DNA of 64,000 nt from Enoplolaimus lenunculus (GCA_030248215.1 JASANG010003961.1:32467-96466), one strand, 5' to 3'. Positions 1 to 11,673 are shown, counted from the stretch's first letter. The notes: generated from the sequence alone by a model not told the origin. Made by a program: numbers and translations.

Positions 1-863
1 TCTACTTACTTAGAAGCTATCTGGCACAAATTGTACCACCGTTCGCTGCAGTTTTAGTGCATTCAGTCTAAATGCATAATGGACACTCCGACTAAATACT
101 GGCTTCGCCTAAAATCGTTGTGCATACCAGAGATGCTGGTTTAACAATCATAAATTAACGACGAGGCTACAGTAACCGTTTGCTCATGGAACGACAAAAC
201 AGAACCAACGTTATGTTGAAGTTTTTAAGTGAGACACTGAAAAATATTGAACTTTAACTCCGGCCAGTCGCCGACGACATTGATGGCGGAAGCGCACCTT
301 AAACCGGTAACTGGGGGGGAGGGGGCGGCGATTCTTTGGAGACTCATCTTGGTAAACAAAAAACTTTTCGCAGACCACGAAGTCAGATTGAGCTGGGAAA
401 CATTTCAGTGGGGGCCCTTCGGACTTGTTTTAGACGGAGGTAGTAGGCGATTACCCTAACGCGCGGCCCTGTCCAACAAATACTATTGTAGAAAACGTTA
501 ATTTTGAACCGCTAGGATTAATAGTGCATTCGTTGTTTTAGTATTATCACACAATAATGTTTTCCGATGTCTACACCCTTCTCAATCAAGACAATGACGG
601 AAACCTGATCAGAACACAGGTGACAAACACAAGTATATTTTCTGCTTATCGTCTTAAAAATTGTGGTCAATGTAAAGAACAGGGCGGAACAGTATTATAA
701 GCATATTCCTAAGCCTAGGCTCAAGCCTAAGCCTAAGCCTGAGCCAAGGAAAAAATTAGTGTAAAGCTTAAACTTAGTCTTTTCTAGACCCACAGAAAAA
801 CGAGACTACGGCTAAAGCGCTAAGCGTGCAAAGCGAAAATATACAGTGACCCAATTGTTATAG
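1..863. other. No recognised coding exon; partial MITE
   Basis: Upstream of the first recognisable fibrinogen-domain exon. The earlier part of that domain should lie 5' of 864, but I could not identify its exon here. A short GC-rich open stretch at 247-459 has no protein-like features. A family A MITE lies at about 664-800. Confidence 0.5.
664..800. mobile_element. Family A MITE, degraded 3' end
   Basis: Left end close to GGTCAATGTAAAGAACAG, then CCTAAGCCTAAGCC-like core and the AAATTAGTGTAAAGCTTAAA and CCCACAGAAAAACG segments seen in full copies. The right terminal repeat is not recognisable. Confidence 0.7.
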
Positions 864-3800
864 GTTTACTGTGATATGGACACTGATGGTGGCGGCTGGA
901 CGGTAATTCAACGCAGAACTGGACCGAAAGAATCGTTCAATCGAATTTGGAATGATTATAAAATAGGTTAAAATATCGTATTACCATAGTATTTGATCCA
1001 AAGATTTTTCAGCGTTGATGTCGAGTTTAAATTTAGTATTTTTATACCTGTGCAATTATGGAATAAAAGACAAGAAACATATAACGATATTCCTGTTTTC
1101 GTTTTGGATAAAACCCGTTGTCCGTTTCTGTTAACAGAAATACCAGAAATACTGTTATTTGAATCCTTATAGTTATTTGTATGACTCAACTAACATAACT
1201 CTAATTTTTCATTACACCTATACTGCGAATGTTCAGTTGAAAATGAAAATTACCAAAATCTTCCAAAATCTTAAAAAATGCCGATGCATCTACTTTTTCT
1301 TTAATATTTTACAATGCTCGAGAATGTTGTAGTACCTACATTGTATATTTACCGAAAAATAGAATACTTTTAAATGATTATCGTTTCCAGTATTTGTATT
1401 CGTTTCCGTGAGTTATATTATCCGTTACTACCCGCTAAATTCGAGACGTGAGTGCGGTTCGAACAGCTGATCACTTTTCTGTTGAATCAGGATATATATG
1501 CGTATATATACATATATATTTATATATATTGTTTTAGGTTTCGGTGATAAATATGCCGACCACTGGCTTGGTAATGATGACATTCATATGTTGGCAACAA
1601 TAAAACCAAATACGCTACGAGTTGAATTGAAGGATTGCAATGACTATAACAGTTTTGAATTCTATAAACAATTTTGGATTCAAAATGAAACCGATCAATA
1701 CAGGTATTTCTACAATGCACCCGCGAGCATGCCGCCAGGGGTGCTCAGAACACCTAAAAATACTTTTATCCCTGAAAAATGTTAATCTTGCTTGTAAGTC
1801 ATTGGCAACACTTGTATGTTCTTGCTGAAACATTTAATCACGCTACCAGAGTGAGGTGGCTACGGAACTGGATACACAGAGGCCTGAATGTGTGTCGGAA
1901 GGCAGCCAACAGCGAATGCAGAATATTTAGATGGTGATGGCTCGCAGTATACAGTGAAAAAAAATTCGATACATAAGCGAGTGAAAACTCAAATACAAGC
2001 GGTACAAATGCAATAATCAATTCTATCACTAATATTTTTTCGAAATTTCTTCATGAAGGGCAGAGGCGGAGTCACAAATGTGTGACAGCGCACTTTGGTG
2101 GTATGGTCCACCATGGTAATCTGTTACTCAATTGAATTTCCCCTGCCATCCGCCGTTGACAGAAATAGATAGTCGTACCAACAATGAAGAAGTCCGTAAA
2201 ACCCCCCTCGACAGACAACTTTGGTCGCCATGGAGGGTTTGGACTACCGCGACATCCAAGAGGCCAGGTCTCCGCTCAGAAGGATCCCAACTGCCTACTA
2301 GTCTTTCTTTCGACTCCTCGTTCAGCTTATCCCAGATATGGATTTTTATAAACTATAATACCCAAGCTGACACTCGTAACAGCCGAAAGAAAGACGAGTA
2401 GGCTGATGGGTCGATTCCGAGCGGAAAAGTGGCCTCTTGAACGACGCGGTAATCCAAACCCTCCATGGCTAACCAAGTTGTTTGTCAAAAGGGAGTTTTA
2501 CTTACTTTTTTATTGTAGGTACGACTTTCTATTTCTGTCAACGGCAGATGGCAGGGGAAATTAAATTGAGTACCAGATAATCATGGTGGACCATACCACT
2601 AAAGATACGATGATTGTAGTTCTCGCGCTGATTTGACCCATGTGCTGTAGTCTGCTGGATTCTCGGTGGTTGTGACATAAATGAAAACTAGTGTCATGAA
2701 GGGTTTTTGCTCCTGGATGCTATTTTCGAAGAACACAGGTAATGGTTTCGGGCTTACCAACCAATATAAGACGCATGATTCTGTGAAGACATCGATGTGC
2801 GCTGAGGGAAGTTGCAATGATGTTCGCACAAATTGAGCTGCGGAAGTTTCGATGACAACACCTTGCAGTTCTAGAAACTGACACTTTTAAGTGTTGGCGT
2901 GGAGTGAGAACTCACCAACTATCCATCTGACGCATCCCTCCGTATTTGCAAATACACCACTCCCGAACGCGACAGCAGAAGCACCACAGAAGACAGCGAT
3001 CGTTGCTCCGACCATGTTTGACCCCGAGAAGACTCGGTGCGGTATAGAGTCAACAAAGACCCCTTTGATGTCGTCGAATATTGTAGTAACCTCGTACTGG
3101 CAAGTGGATGGAGGTGATCAAGTCATGAAGTCATTTCTGATACAATAAGACAACCAATCGCTGACACGATGCGTATAGTATAAACCATCTGAAATTGTTT
3201 CGTCTGAAACTTTGTAGAAACATACATTGTGAAGCTCCGAAAGCATAACCAAACCAAAACAATGTGTTGCAAGAAAAAATTCTAGCGGGAAGGCGTACGC
3301 CCTTCCGCCAGCCCGTCCCCCATGGTGCAACCGGAATTATAAAATACCGGAACCGGAACCGGACCCGGAAAGTTAAAAAGATACCGGAACTACCTGTTCC
3401 CGAAAACTTCATTTTTAAAGCTAAATAGTTTAATTATTATTAGCGATTTGAACTAAAAAAAATTTTTACCTAACTTTTGTGTTTTGTAGATCCATAAAAA
3501 CATACTGCATTTTTGTGTAATATTTTAGACTCCATTTATCGCGTGGAGAGGGATTAGCAGGCGACGGCCTTCATTATTCCGACGTTGAGCCTTTGGATCA
3601 GAACGGAATGCAATTTTCAACAGCTGATCGCGATAACGATCAAAACGCAGGTCGAAATTGTGCTGGCCAATGGAAAACTGGATGGTGGTTTAACGATTGT
3701 GGAGCGTCTAACTTGAATGGTGTCTATAAATTAGACTGCGAGTAAGTTTAGTTCTAAATAAAAGATTGTATAATTTCGTTTACGTGTTGTCTTACAACAG

Positions 3801-4217
3801 TTTTAGTTGCGTTGCGACATTTGTGGGGAATATGATGGTGTCGGTTGCAAATGTTGTCAACACGCTGCGTAATTTATGATTTTAAAACAGTTAAAAATAT
3901 GTCACTTTTACTAGCTAAAATTCTTGCAATCAGCGCCAAAAATAAAGCAATACAGAACTATAATTTTGGTGTCATTGAAAATTTGCGTCTCGCAACTTCT
4001 TGTAAACATGAAAATAAGCTCACAAATTAGCTGAAACTATGCCCATACGTACTGTGGGCGTTCCAATTATTATTAATATTGCTATCGATTTGATAATTTC
4101 AGGTATTATACGTCACCAACAGACGGCATTGTATGGTTTCCTTGGAAATATCGTATGCAGTATTCAGCGAAAAAGACTGAAATGAAAATACGACCAATCG
4201 GATTTAAACCACTATAA
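864..4217 (+). CDS. Fibrinogen-related domain (FReD) protein, C-terminal exons
   Basis: Four in-phase exons: 864-966, 1538-1703, 3529-3741 and 4103-4217 (TAA stop). All have AG/GT borders, and phases run 1, 2, 2 to the stop, giving 198 residues. Seen: [18 protein letters not shown] at the start, then [38 protein letters not shown], the calcium-site motif [37 protein letters not shown] and a short C-terminal exon ending in PIGFKPL. These are hallmarks of the fibrinogen C-terminal globular domain of ficolins, tenascins and fibrinogen-like lectins, which is normally secreted and binds acetylated sugars or partner proteins. Five cysteines are visible. The 5' part of the domain and any signal peptide are missing from the window or hidden in 1-863. 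Which FReD subfamily it belongs to cannot be told. Confidence 0.9.
2097..2600. mobile_element. Fold-back (long inverted repeat) MITE
   Basis: The ends GGTGGTATGGTCCACCATG and CATGGTGGACCATACCAC are inverted copies. Inversion continues inward for roughly 200 bp per arm (CCTGCCATCCGCCGTTGACA against TGTCAACGGCAGATGGCAGG) with scattered mismatches, leaving a short loop near 2310-2380. No ORF of its own. Confidence 0.75.
2600..2890 (-). mobile_element. BEL/Pao-like LTR retrotransposon fossil, RNase H region
   Basis: The minus-strand reading carries motifs typical of the BEL/Pao RNase H stretch: a VFTES..VLYWL segment followed by [11 protein letters not shown] and [11 protein letters not shown]. 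Only this short piece is recognisable; LTRs, gag, protease and integrase are not visible. It is broken and looks old. It abuts the fold-back element at 2600. Confidence 0.55.
3245..3335. mobile_element. Family H remnant
   Basis: Short stretch resembling the right part of H copies (GGCGTACGCCCTTCCGCCAG and following), in the FReD intron. A GGAACCGGAACCGGA-like run follows at 3345-3375. Confidence 0.35.
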
Positions 4218-4327
4218 CGAAAGTCAATTTGATACGCGTTCAGCTAAAATCGGTAGCTTTATGTTGCAAACAAATGCTTAAAAAGCACAAGCTTGTGAAG
4301 CCGGCAGTATAGACGCCGGTAGATATT

Positions 4328-4513
4328 TGGGGCCCGTGTAAAGAACAGTGTCGAAACGTTTTTCTGCGGTAACAATGGATTAACGCTTAAACTTTAGACT
4401 ATTTTTTGCTTTTGCTTATGCTTATGCTTAAGTATAAGCCCAATGTTACGCTTAAACTTAGGATTAGAATAATGTTTATAGTACTGTTACGGCCCTATTC
4501 GATACATTGGCCG
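4328..4513. mobile_element. Family A MITE downstream of FReD stop
   Basis: Left end GGCCCGTGTAAAGAACAG, internal GCTTATGCTTATGCTTAAG core, right end GATACATTGGCC. It begins about 110 bp after the FReD stop codon, so it probably lies in that gene's 3' UTR. Confidence 0.7.
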
Positions 4514-4631
4514 GTATTTGCAAGGGAGTATTGCTGCATCAACCTGCATTTTAACTAATTTATATATCGGCATATAAGGTACAAAATTGGAAAAATTGCA
4601 TTTGCACCTGGATTTATCAGTTCTCTATACT

Positions 4632-4830
4632 GGACCCTGGGCCAATGTATACAACAGAACCGTAACAGTAGTATAAGCATATTCGTAAGCCTAAGCCTAA
4701 GCTTAAATGTGAGCTTGAATGTAAGTCTATTAAGCCTGAGCCTATGCAAAAAAGGTATTCTAAAACTTAAGTTTACTTTATAGCAGTCCCACAGAAAAAC
4801 GTTCCGCCCCTGATTCTTTACGTTTCCCGG
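4632..4830. mobile_element. Family A MITE
   Basis: Left end GGGCCAATGTATACAACAG, TAAGCCTAAGCC core, right part CCCACAGAAAAACGTTCCGC followed by CTTTACGTTTCCCGG. Confidence 0.7.
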
Positions 4831-5452
4831 ACCCCTGGCATGCACACTTGAGCGCAATATTTTGGCTTCACTTATGGCCGACACAGATGATTTTTAAGAT
4901 TGTTGTTTGCTTGATTTGCATATACACATGAGTTTGAGTGCCAGTGATTGCGTATCGCAGACATGACATCAGTCGGATTTTGACTCAACTCGTAATTTTG
5001 CTTACGTTTTTCTCTCATGACTCATGTCAGTGTTGTTGTAAACTTTTCCAGTGCTCGACAACTCGTCAAATGTCTAAACGCCGGTACTGATTTTAAGGTC
5101 CAAACCTTACAATTACCCAAATTTTTTACAGTAATTGAAGTAATTACCAATTAATAAATTTGTACCGGTTGTGTAAGGTAATTTCGAAATTGGCTCAAAG
5201 TCAAAAGTTGACCTCGGTCATGTCTCTGCAATTACGAGGTATTTGTTTGTTGTAACTTTTTTCACGAAAAAACTGCTTCAATTATGTTTTCTATACAAAT
5301 TTTATTCCGTGGACTATCAGATCTTTGAAAGATTTTTTGAACTTTTTAAACGAATTACGCTATTGTACACATTTTGCTCACAGTTAAAGTTAAAGCTATG
5401 GCAATGTCTAACAGTTATGGTTAAGTAAGTCCTTGTCTAATCATAAGCTTTA

Positions 5453-5652
5453 TGGTGTCCATGTATAGAACAGGGTCGGAACAGTAGTATAAGCATATTC
5501 CTAAGCCTAAGCCTAAGCCTAGCCTAAGCGTATTGAAAGGGCCTATTCTTAAGCGTAAGAATAAGCCTAAGCAAATAATTAGTCTAAAGCTTAAACTGAC
5601 CCTATGATTGCTCCTCTGGAAAACAATCCGGCCCTGTTCTATGCATGGGCCG
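5453..5652. mobile_element. Family A MITE
   Basis: GTCCATGTATAGAACAGGGT at the left, CTAAGCCTAAGCCTAAGCCT core, right end CTGTTCTATGCATGGGCC. Confidence 0.75.
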
Positions 5653-5729
5653 CTTATGGGATGGAGTGTACAAAACCAAGGGTGTAAAGAAATTCGAACG
5701 ATGTATATGTCGAAGACAAATCTGCTTGC

Positions 5730-5972
5730 TATTCACGCCAATTACTAATTAGCCTAGGCTAAACTGCTATTAAACTTATAGACCAATCATATTTGATTAT
5801 TTGGTCAGACGCGATATCGTGGACCAATCAGCGTTAGTTCTACATCACTGTTGTTTTGCGACATCTTACAATCGCTATTTGGCCTAGGCCAGTCTGCTAT
5901 TTGATCAAAATAGTAGATTGGCCTAGGTAAAATTAGTCATTGGCTTGAACAGCAGATTGACCTACGACATAT
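5730..5972. mobile_element. Family J MITE
   Basis: Shares GCCTAGGCTAAACTGCTAT, ACCAATCATATTTGATTATT and CAGCAGATTGACCTACGAC-like ends with the copy at 61455-61750. The copies have related inverted ends reading about AGGCCAATCTGCTATT. Confidence 0.65.
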
Positions 5973-6225
5973 ATAAAAAGATTGACGTGACATTGATGAC
6001 TTGACTGTCGATAAGAAGTTGATGATTCTTGTATATTGAGGAGATTGCTAATGAAGGATAAAGGCATATAAAACGGTTTTAGAGGAATATAGAAAAATTT
6101 ATAACGCGATAAATTTTGTCATCTGCGAATATTAATTATTGGCGAAAAGTTTGTGCAATTTTTAATATTTCTTCTTGTTACTCATTCTTGCTAAAAATGA
6201 TTTAAAGTGTTTGGAATTTAAACTT

Positions 6226-6416
6226 CGGTAAATGTAAAGATCAGGGGCGGAACGTTTTTTGGTGGCGCTGAAATTCAGTAAGGTTAAACTTTAGACTAAT
6301 TTTTTGTTTGGCTTAGGCTTACGCTTAGGAATACGCTCATTCTTACGCTTAGGCTTAGGCTTAGGCTTAGGAATATGCTTTTATCAAACTGTTCTGCATC
6401 TGTTCTTTACATTCAG
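6226..6416. mobile_element. Family A MITE
   Basis: AATGTAAAGATCAGGGGCGG left, TTAGGCTTAGGCTTAGGCTT core, CTGTTCTTTACATTC right. Confidence 0.75.
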
Positions 6417-6671
6417 CGGTGTCATTAAGATCCGATTACCAAAAACACCTAAGTATAAATCCATAATTCTAAATTATTCAAGATGATTGGACGAGATTTT
6501 TGTGAGTCAAATTCTGTGACTAACAATTTTTTGCGGCAGTTGTAAGACACTATAAAATATTAATACAAAGGTCTAAATATTTAGTTATTTGACATTTTAG
6601 GTTAGTAGCAAACCTGATCAGTATGGTTTCATCTTCCGCAGTAACAGTTCAAAACCTATCTTTTCGCAGAT

Positions 6672-6830
6672 ATTTTGGCCAATGTGTAGAACAGTATATA
6701 AATAAGCCTAAGCCTAAGCGTAGGAATCAGCTTATGCCTAAGCTGAAGCAAAATTAGTCTGAAGCTTAATTTATTGCAGTCACACAGAAAAACGTTTCGT
6801 CTCTGATCTTTACATGGGTCGAAATCGGTC
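6672..6830. mobile_element. Family A MITE
   Basis: GGCCAATGTGTAGAACAG left, short CCTAAGCCTAAGCG core, GATCTTTACATGGGTC right. Confidence 0.75.
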
Positions 6831-6980
6831 GTGTTCTTAGTTTAAGTTTTGAAGTATTTGAAATGGGAGTTGCCGGATTTGAAATTGTTTTGTCGATCGG
6901 ATTTTGTGGAATCTGAACTCATCGACGGTGTCGCTGTACGGTCCTTACTGGTGGGGGGTATTCCTATTGCTTTATTTTTT

Positions 6981-7169
6981 ATGGCCCATGTTACTTTTAG
7001 GGCCTACCCGGTTTCTGGTGGGTCTCCCAAAGAGTTAGCTTACATTCTAGACTACATTTTTTGCTTAGGCTCAGGCGTATGAACACATTTTTGCAATGTC
7101 TAGGCTTAGGCTGAGGCTTACGAGTACGCTTAATCTACTGTTATGGCCCTAAAAGTAACACTGGCCCTT
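6981..7169. mobile_element. Family B MITE
   Basis: GGCCCATGTTACTTTTAGGG and CCCTAAAAGTAACACTGGCC form the terminal inverted repeat; the interior has TTGCTTAGGCTCAGGC and TCTAGGCTTAGGC. Confidence 0.8.
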
Positions 7170-7920
7170 TTTGTTATGAATTCTATGATATAAATGGAAT
7201 ATATAACTTGAATACGAAAATACACAGTTTTTGCTCAATAAATTTTTTAATTTTATGTGAACGCAGTTGTTGTCACGTTTGTACGTTCAAATCACAAAAA
7301 TTGGCAGGAAATGCACCTGGACATCTGTTTTCGGTAAATGTCGGTGTCTGTTTTCGTTATAAAATGTGAAGCGAATCGCATTTGTATCGTTAAATTTAAG
7401 ATTGTCTGCCATTTTTTGTATTAACATTAAAAAACATGTTTTGTATCTGTAAAACTTCTGGGTTGTAAACAGATAGTAAAAATTGCGGAAACGGAAACGG
7501 AAACAGTAAACGGATAAATGACGGGTAATAGTTTCAAAGATGTTTTGTTCTGCAAACACAATTGAAGTATGTAAATATTCATTGGCCTTAATAAAATTTT
7601 AAAGAAAAAAATAGCGGATTAACTGAAAATTTTACGGTTTTGGATGAATTTAGTAATTTTGATTTCATTTCGAATAATCGCAGCATACTTGTAATTAAAA
7701 ATTGCGAGATATATACGTGATTTACAACTAATTCTTGAGCATAAAAATAACAGAATTTCCGGTGTTTCTATAGCGGAAAAGAAAACGAAAACGAACACCA
7801 ATATTTAACGGAAACGGATATCCGGTTACACATTGATAACTTCACATTTATAAATACACAAAAATAAATTATTTGAAACCTTGTAATTGATTTCCGTATC
7901 CAGCATTTTGTTCACTATCC
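7170..7920. other. AT-rich intergenic DNA, nothing recognised
   Basis: Holds purine-rich CGGAAACGGAAAC runs near 7490-7510 and 7775-7815, but no exon with protein-like composition or bounded splice sites that I can support. Confidence 0.4.
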
Positions 7921-8106
7921 TGGCCAATGCATAGAACAGCGCCGTAGTATAAAGCCTATTTCTAAGCCTATGCGTAAGAATCGACTTAAGCCTAAACATA
8001 ACCGTAAGATTTAGCTTATACCTAAACCTAAACCTAAGTCGTAAACGATAAATTAGTCTCAAGCTTAAGTTTACTTTATTGCAGTCCCGTAGAAAAACGT
8101 TCTGGC
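7921..8106. mobile_element. Family A MITE, right end missing
   Basis: GGCCAATGCATAGAACAGCG left, degenerate CCTAAACCTAAACCTAAG core, then AGTCCCGTAGAAAAACGTTC without a clear right terminus. Confidence 0.65.
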
Positions 8107-8307
8107 AGCATTTATTTTCAATTATCCCTTTCATCATAAAGTCGAGGTCATCAGTAACTGCAGCGCAATCTGCTGTTACACGAACAACACAATGCAACGC
8201 ATTTCAGAATTGTCTCACGTACCTAAAAGCCCTAATATAGTCGGGTACAGATAAGCGTTTTCAACTGGGTCCCAATGTTTCCAGAGACCTCTGCCGGCAT
8301 ATCCCCC

Positions 8308-8626
8308 GGCCCATGTTACTTTAAGGGGCGTCCAGGTTTCTGGTGGGTCCATAAAAAATTGGTTTAGATTCTAGATTACATTTTTTTGCTTAGGCTTAGG
8401 CTCAGGCTTAGGAACACATTTTGGCAACGCTTAGGCTTAGGCTTAGGCTTAGGCTTAAGAACACATTTTGGCAACGCTTAGGCTTAGGCTCAGGCTTACG
8501 AACACATTTTGGCAACGCTTAGGCTTAGGCTTAGGCTTAAGAACACATTTTGGCAACACTTAGGCTTACGCTTAAACTTACGAATACGCTTAATCCACTG
8601 TTACGCCCCTTAAAGTAACATTGGCC
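8308..8626. mobile_element. Family B MITE in the LAPTM-like 3' end
   Basis: GGCCCATGTTACTTTAAGGG and CCCTTAAAGTAACATTGGCC ends. The interior is about four tandem units of AACGCTTAGGCTTAGGC... plus AAGAACACATTTTGGC. It ends 28 bp from the minus-strand stop codon of the LAPTM-like gene, so it must form most of that transcript's 3' region. Confidence 0.85.
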
Positions 8627-8654
8627 GTTCTCACCGATCGCTGCTGACGGCGCG

Positions 8655-11130
8655 TCAGCGGCTGTGAATGTTACGTTCGTGCCTCGATCGAACGTAACTA
8701 TAGCATTCCCATATTGCGAAACATAAATACGCAGTTGCAATAAATATAAACCCGTCAAACGTCATCATTGAAAGCGAACCGTCTGTGACGCCAAAATATA
8801 CTGCGATCAGCACAAAATCAACGATTCGAACACAAACTGCAACAAATTGTGAGACGAACAGCGGTAGGATTAATTTGGGCCGATCCTGGCCGATTGCACA
8901 TACGTAACAACCGAAACAAATCCATTGGACGACACACAGAAGCAGTCGACACACGGCGAGCAATGTGAATGGCTGAAATCCGCAAACACTCACAGCGGTG
9001 GATCGAAAAATTTGTGACCGGATGAAGGAGGGTAACCGTGGGTTCAACACGAGTCACATGAAAATTTGGGCCAATGTAAAGAACAGGGGCGGAACAGTAG
9101 TGTAAGCATATTCCTAAGTCTTAGTCTAAGCCTAAACCCAAGCGTAGGTATGAGCATATTCCTAAGCCTAAGCCTAAGCCTAAGCCAAGCAAAAGAATTA
9201 GTCTAAAGCTTATGCTTACTCTTTTCTAGTCCCACAGAAAAACGTTCCGCCTTTGATGTTTACATGGGCTGAAATTTGTGACGATGACTAGGGTCGCGGT
9301 ATATCAAAAATTTGTGCCAAGGTGGGGTTAACGAGTGATAATTTCTAAAATGGTCACTCGTTAACGCCAGGACAAGTTGTTCTTGGTTTGTTAAGAAATT
9401 GTGTTGTTGTGAACCCGCCATATTATGAAACGCAATTTTTACTCTATGCACCAATATATGTGCCAATTTTTTTGAGGCATACAAATTGTAAGGTAGGGAA
9501 CTTACCATTTTTACGTAATGTTTGTGTTGGTAAAAAATCACTAGTGTCTAACCGAATATCCGTTTCCAGTAAAAATCTGTGTTACCACATTGGAGTTTAA
9601 TCCAATTAGTGCCGGTTGGTAAGTATACGCGATATGTTTTGTTAAAGCCCCATTCAGAAGTGCAAATTTGAGCTACGAGTTCGTGCGGCCAAAACTTGCA
9701 CTTTTGAATAGGTATTTATTGAATTTCGTAAAACTGTCGGCCAATGTAAAGAACAGGGGCGGAACAGTATTATGAGCATATTCGTAAGCCTAAATCTAAG
9801 CCTAAACATAAGCAGGCCAATGTAAAGAACAGGGGCGGAACAGAATTATGCGCATACCCCTAAGCCTAAGCCTACGCCTAAACCCAAGCGTAGGTATGAG
9901 CATATTCCTAAGCCTAAGCCTAAACCCAAGCGTAAGTATGAGCATATTCCTAAGCCTAAGCCTAAACCCAAGCGTAAGTATGAGCATATTCGTAAGCCTA
10001 AATCTAAGCCTAAGCATAAGCAGGCCAATGTAAAGAACAGGGGCGGAACAGAATTATGCGCATACCCCTAAGCCTAAGCCTAAACCTAAACCCAAGCGTA
10101 GGTATGAGCATATTCCTAAGCCTAAGCCTAAACCCAAGCGTAAGTATGAGCATATTCCTAAGCCTAAGCCTAAGTCTAAGCCTAATGCAAGCAAAAAAAA
10201 TTAGTCTAAAGCTTAAGCTTACTCTATTCATGTCGCACAGAAAAACTCTTCGCCCCTGATCTTTACATGGGCCAAACTGTCGTAAAACCGAATTTGCATT
10301 GATCTTGGTCACTTGATCCTGGGATGTAGCCGAATTACTACAGTTCCGGAGTTGGGATTACGGTATACTCTACTGAACCGGACGTCAGCGCGCGCCTCCG
10401 CTCGCCGGTCTCTGGCGGCATGCGGTAATTTTTAATAAAAACCAAGCTCACAAACAAGGAACCGTTACAAGAGAAGGTAAGATTTTAAACAAAGTTGGCA
10501 AAACCAATTTTCTAACATTTAAAAATGTTTTAAAATGCTTTCTACCAAATTTTTTTGCTAATTTTTTAACAAGAGTGCATGATCATACTAACAAGAGTGT
10601 GCAACTCCCGAAATTTGTGTGGTATAAAATGTACCACCGGGAGTTAATACATTTTTGGCCGACCCCCTTATTCAGAGGGGTGGGGAGTTGTTGTTTGAAA
10701 TGTAAAATACACATGCTTTTTAAATTATAAACTGAGTTAGTTTACAACTGCAATATTTCAATGTGTAAAATTGAAAAATTCGAGGGGAGGGACACCAAAA
10801 ACGCACCGCGTATCGGTTACACTCTTTTGTACACAGAATGTGCCCAGTTGCACACTCTTGTTATAATGAGTGATCGCCAACTCTTGTTATTAGTAAACTG
10901 AATTCCTAAATTAAACAACTTACATTTTTCCACGACCTTGAAAATATTTCATCCGTAAACATTTTGACCCCGAATGCTTCAACCATTTTGACTATAATAC
11001 GTCGGTTATTATTTATTAATATAATCACAGTAAATATGCCAGGTCCAGTTTCAATTAAAATTAATACCGTCGAAAGTATTGTAACCCCGCGTCGAATTGT
11101 TATACATCTGCAGCACATTGGTTCTCGCAT
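8655..11130 (-). CDS. LAPTM-like tetraspan membrane protein (two exons)
   Basis: Exon 1 is 11130 down to 10924 (69 codons, donor AAT/GTAAGT). Exon 2 is 8972 down to 8655 (acceptor GGATTTCAG, 105 codons plus TGA). Both are phase 0 and give a complete protein of 174 residues. It starts MREPMCCRCITIRRGVTIL, a Cys-rich N-terminus followed at once by membrane segment 1. Hydrophobic segments lie at about residues 16-40, 70-96, 104-131 and 141-160, and the tail is basic (YSYVRSRHERN). A Cys cluster before TM1, four membrane spans and about 170-230 residues fit the lysosome-associated LAPTM4/5 family and related invertebrate tetraspans. The usual C-terminal PY motifs are not seen, so the family call is moderate. 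The ATG is the first in frame after the run upstream. The 1.95-kb intron holds several MITEs. Confidence 0.78.
9069..9270. mobile_element. Family A MITE with near-exact 8-bp TSD
   Basis: Flanked by AAAATTTG and GAAATTTG (7/8). GGCCAATGTAAAGAACAGGG left, GTTTACATGGGCT right. Lies in the intron of the LAPTM-like gene. Confidence 0.85.
9277..9545. mobile_element. Family H-like element
   Basis: Contains CAAAAATTTGTGCCAAGGTG, TATTATGAAACGCAATTTTT and AATTGTAAGGTAGGGA, segments shared with the H copies at 24786 and 53090. Ends not resolved. Confidence 0.45.
9739..10273. mobile_element. Composite family A MITE with repeated 5' modules
   Basis: The whole block is bounded by one exact 8-bp TSD, AAACTGTC (9731-9738 and 10274-10281). 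Inside, the left end AGGCCAATGTAAAGAACAGG occurs three times (9739, about 9813, about 10021), followed each time by CCTAAGCCTAAGCC runs, but there is only one right end. Between them a minisatellite alternates GTATGAGCATATTC with CCTAAGCCTAAACCCAAGCG. Confidence 0.85.
10360..10428. repeat. Family D fragment
   Basis: CpG-rich island in AT-rich DNA: GGTATACTCTACTGAACCGG and GACGTCAGCGCGCGCC, related to 16583-16745. Confidence 0.45.
10566..10885. mobile_element. MITE with AACAAGAGT ends
   Basis: Inverted ends: TTAACAAGAGTGCATGATCA ... ACTAACAAGAGTGTGCAACT at the left, AGTTGCACACTCTTGTTATA ... CCAACTCTTGTTATTA at the right. A fragment of the same family is at 60288-60335. No ORF. Confidence 0.65.
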
Positions 11131-11316
11131 TGTCACGAATAATTCCGTATAAATTTGCCCCACCTTATTCTGCGGATATATATCACGATGATACTAAAAA
11201 TACCGGTACCGGATTCTGATAGACATAAACGGAAATGAAATAAAAAATGATATAATAAAAAGCATTTATAAGCAAATTCAATTAAAACAACACAAAAATT
11301 TCACTTCGTAAGTCTA

Positions 11317-11425
11317 CACTGAAAAAATGGTGAGTCAAATTGACTATCTCCGAAATATGCTCTATGGGACTACATAAATTGAGTCAAATTCGACTCCGCC
11401 AGAGTCGAATTCGACTCACCGGCGT
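11317..11425. mobile_element. Family C2 MITE, partial
   Basis: CACTGAAAAAATGGTGAGTC left end after TA, then GACTCCGCCAGAGTCGAATT. The right half seen in full copies is absent. Confidence 0.65.
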
Positions 11426-11673
11426 CGCTCAGTGGTATGCTGAATCTTTTTTTTTGCTTCAGTGTCCAGGATACATAAGCCGAAAACGATTCAGTGTCCA
11501 TGACACTACCCCCTCAAAAGTCACCTGATGTACGCATGTTATTGTGGAAGTTGCATAAAACGTTGGTGTTGCAAATACTGTATTATCTTTGGTTGCGTAC
11601 CATGTTTCGGTTATGTCCTATTGTTGAGAATATAATAAACTAGTAGTCCGTAGTGTACACATGTGCAACTCTT

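Larger units (their letters stand above)
1704..3528 (+). other. FReD intron with fold-back element and retroelement fossil
   Basis: The second intron in the window (1.8 kb), between phase-2 splice sites CAG/GTATTT and TTTTAG/A. It holds a fold-back MITE, a BEL/Pao fragment and a family H remnant near 3250-3330. Confidence 0.7.

Noticed and set aside
2891-3148. 85-residue open frame on the plus strand
   Set aside because: It is antisense to DNA next to the BEL/Pao fossil, has no domain and lies inside a FReD intron.
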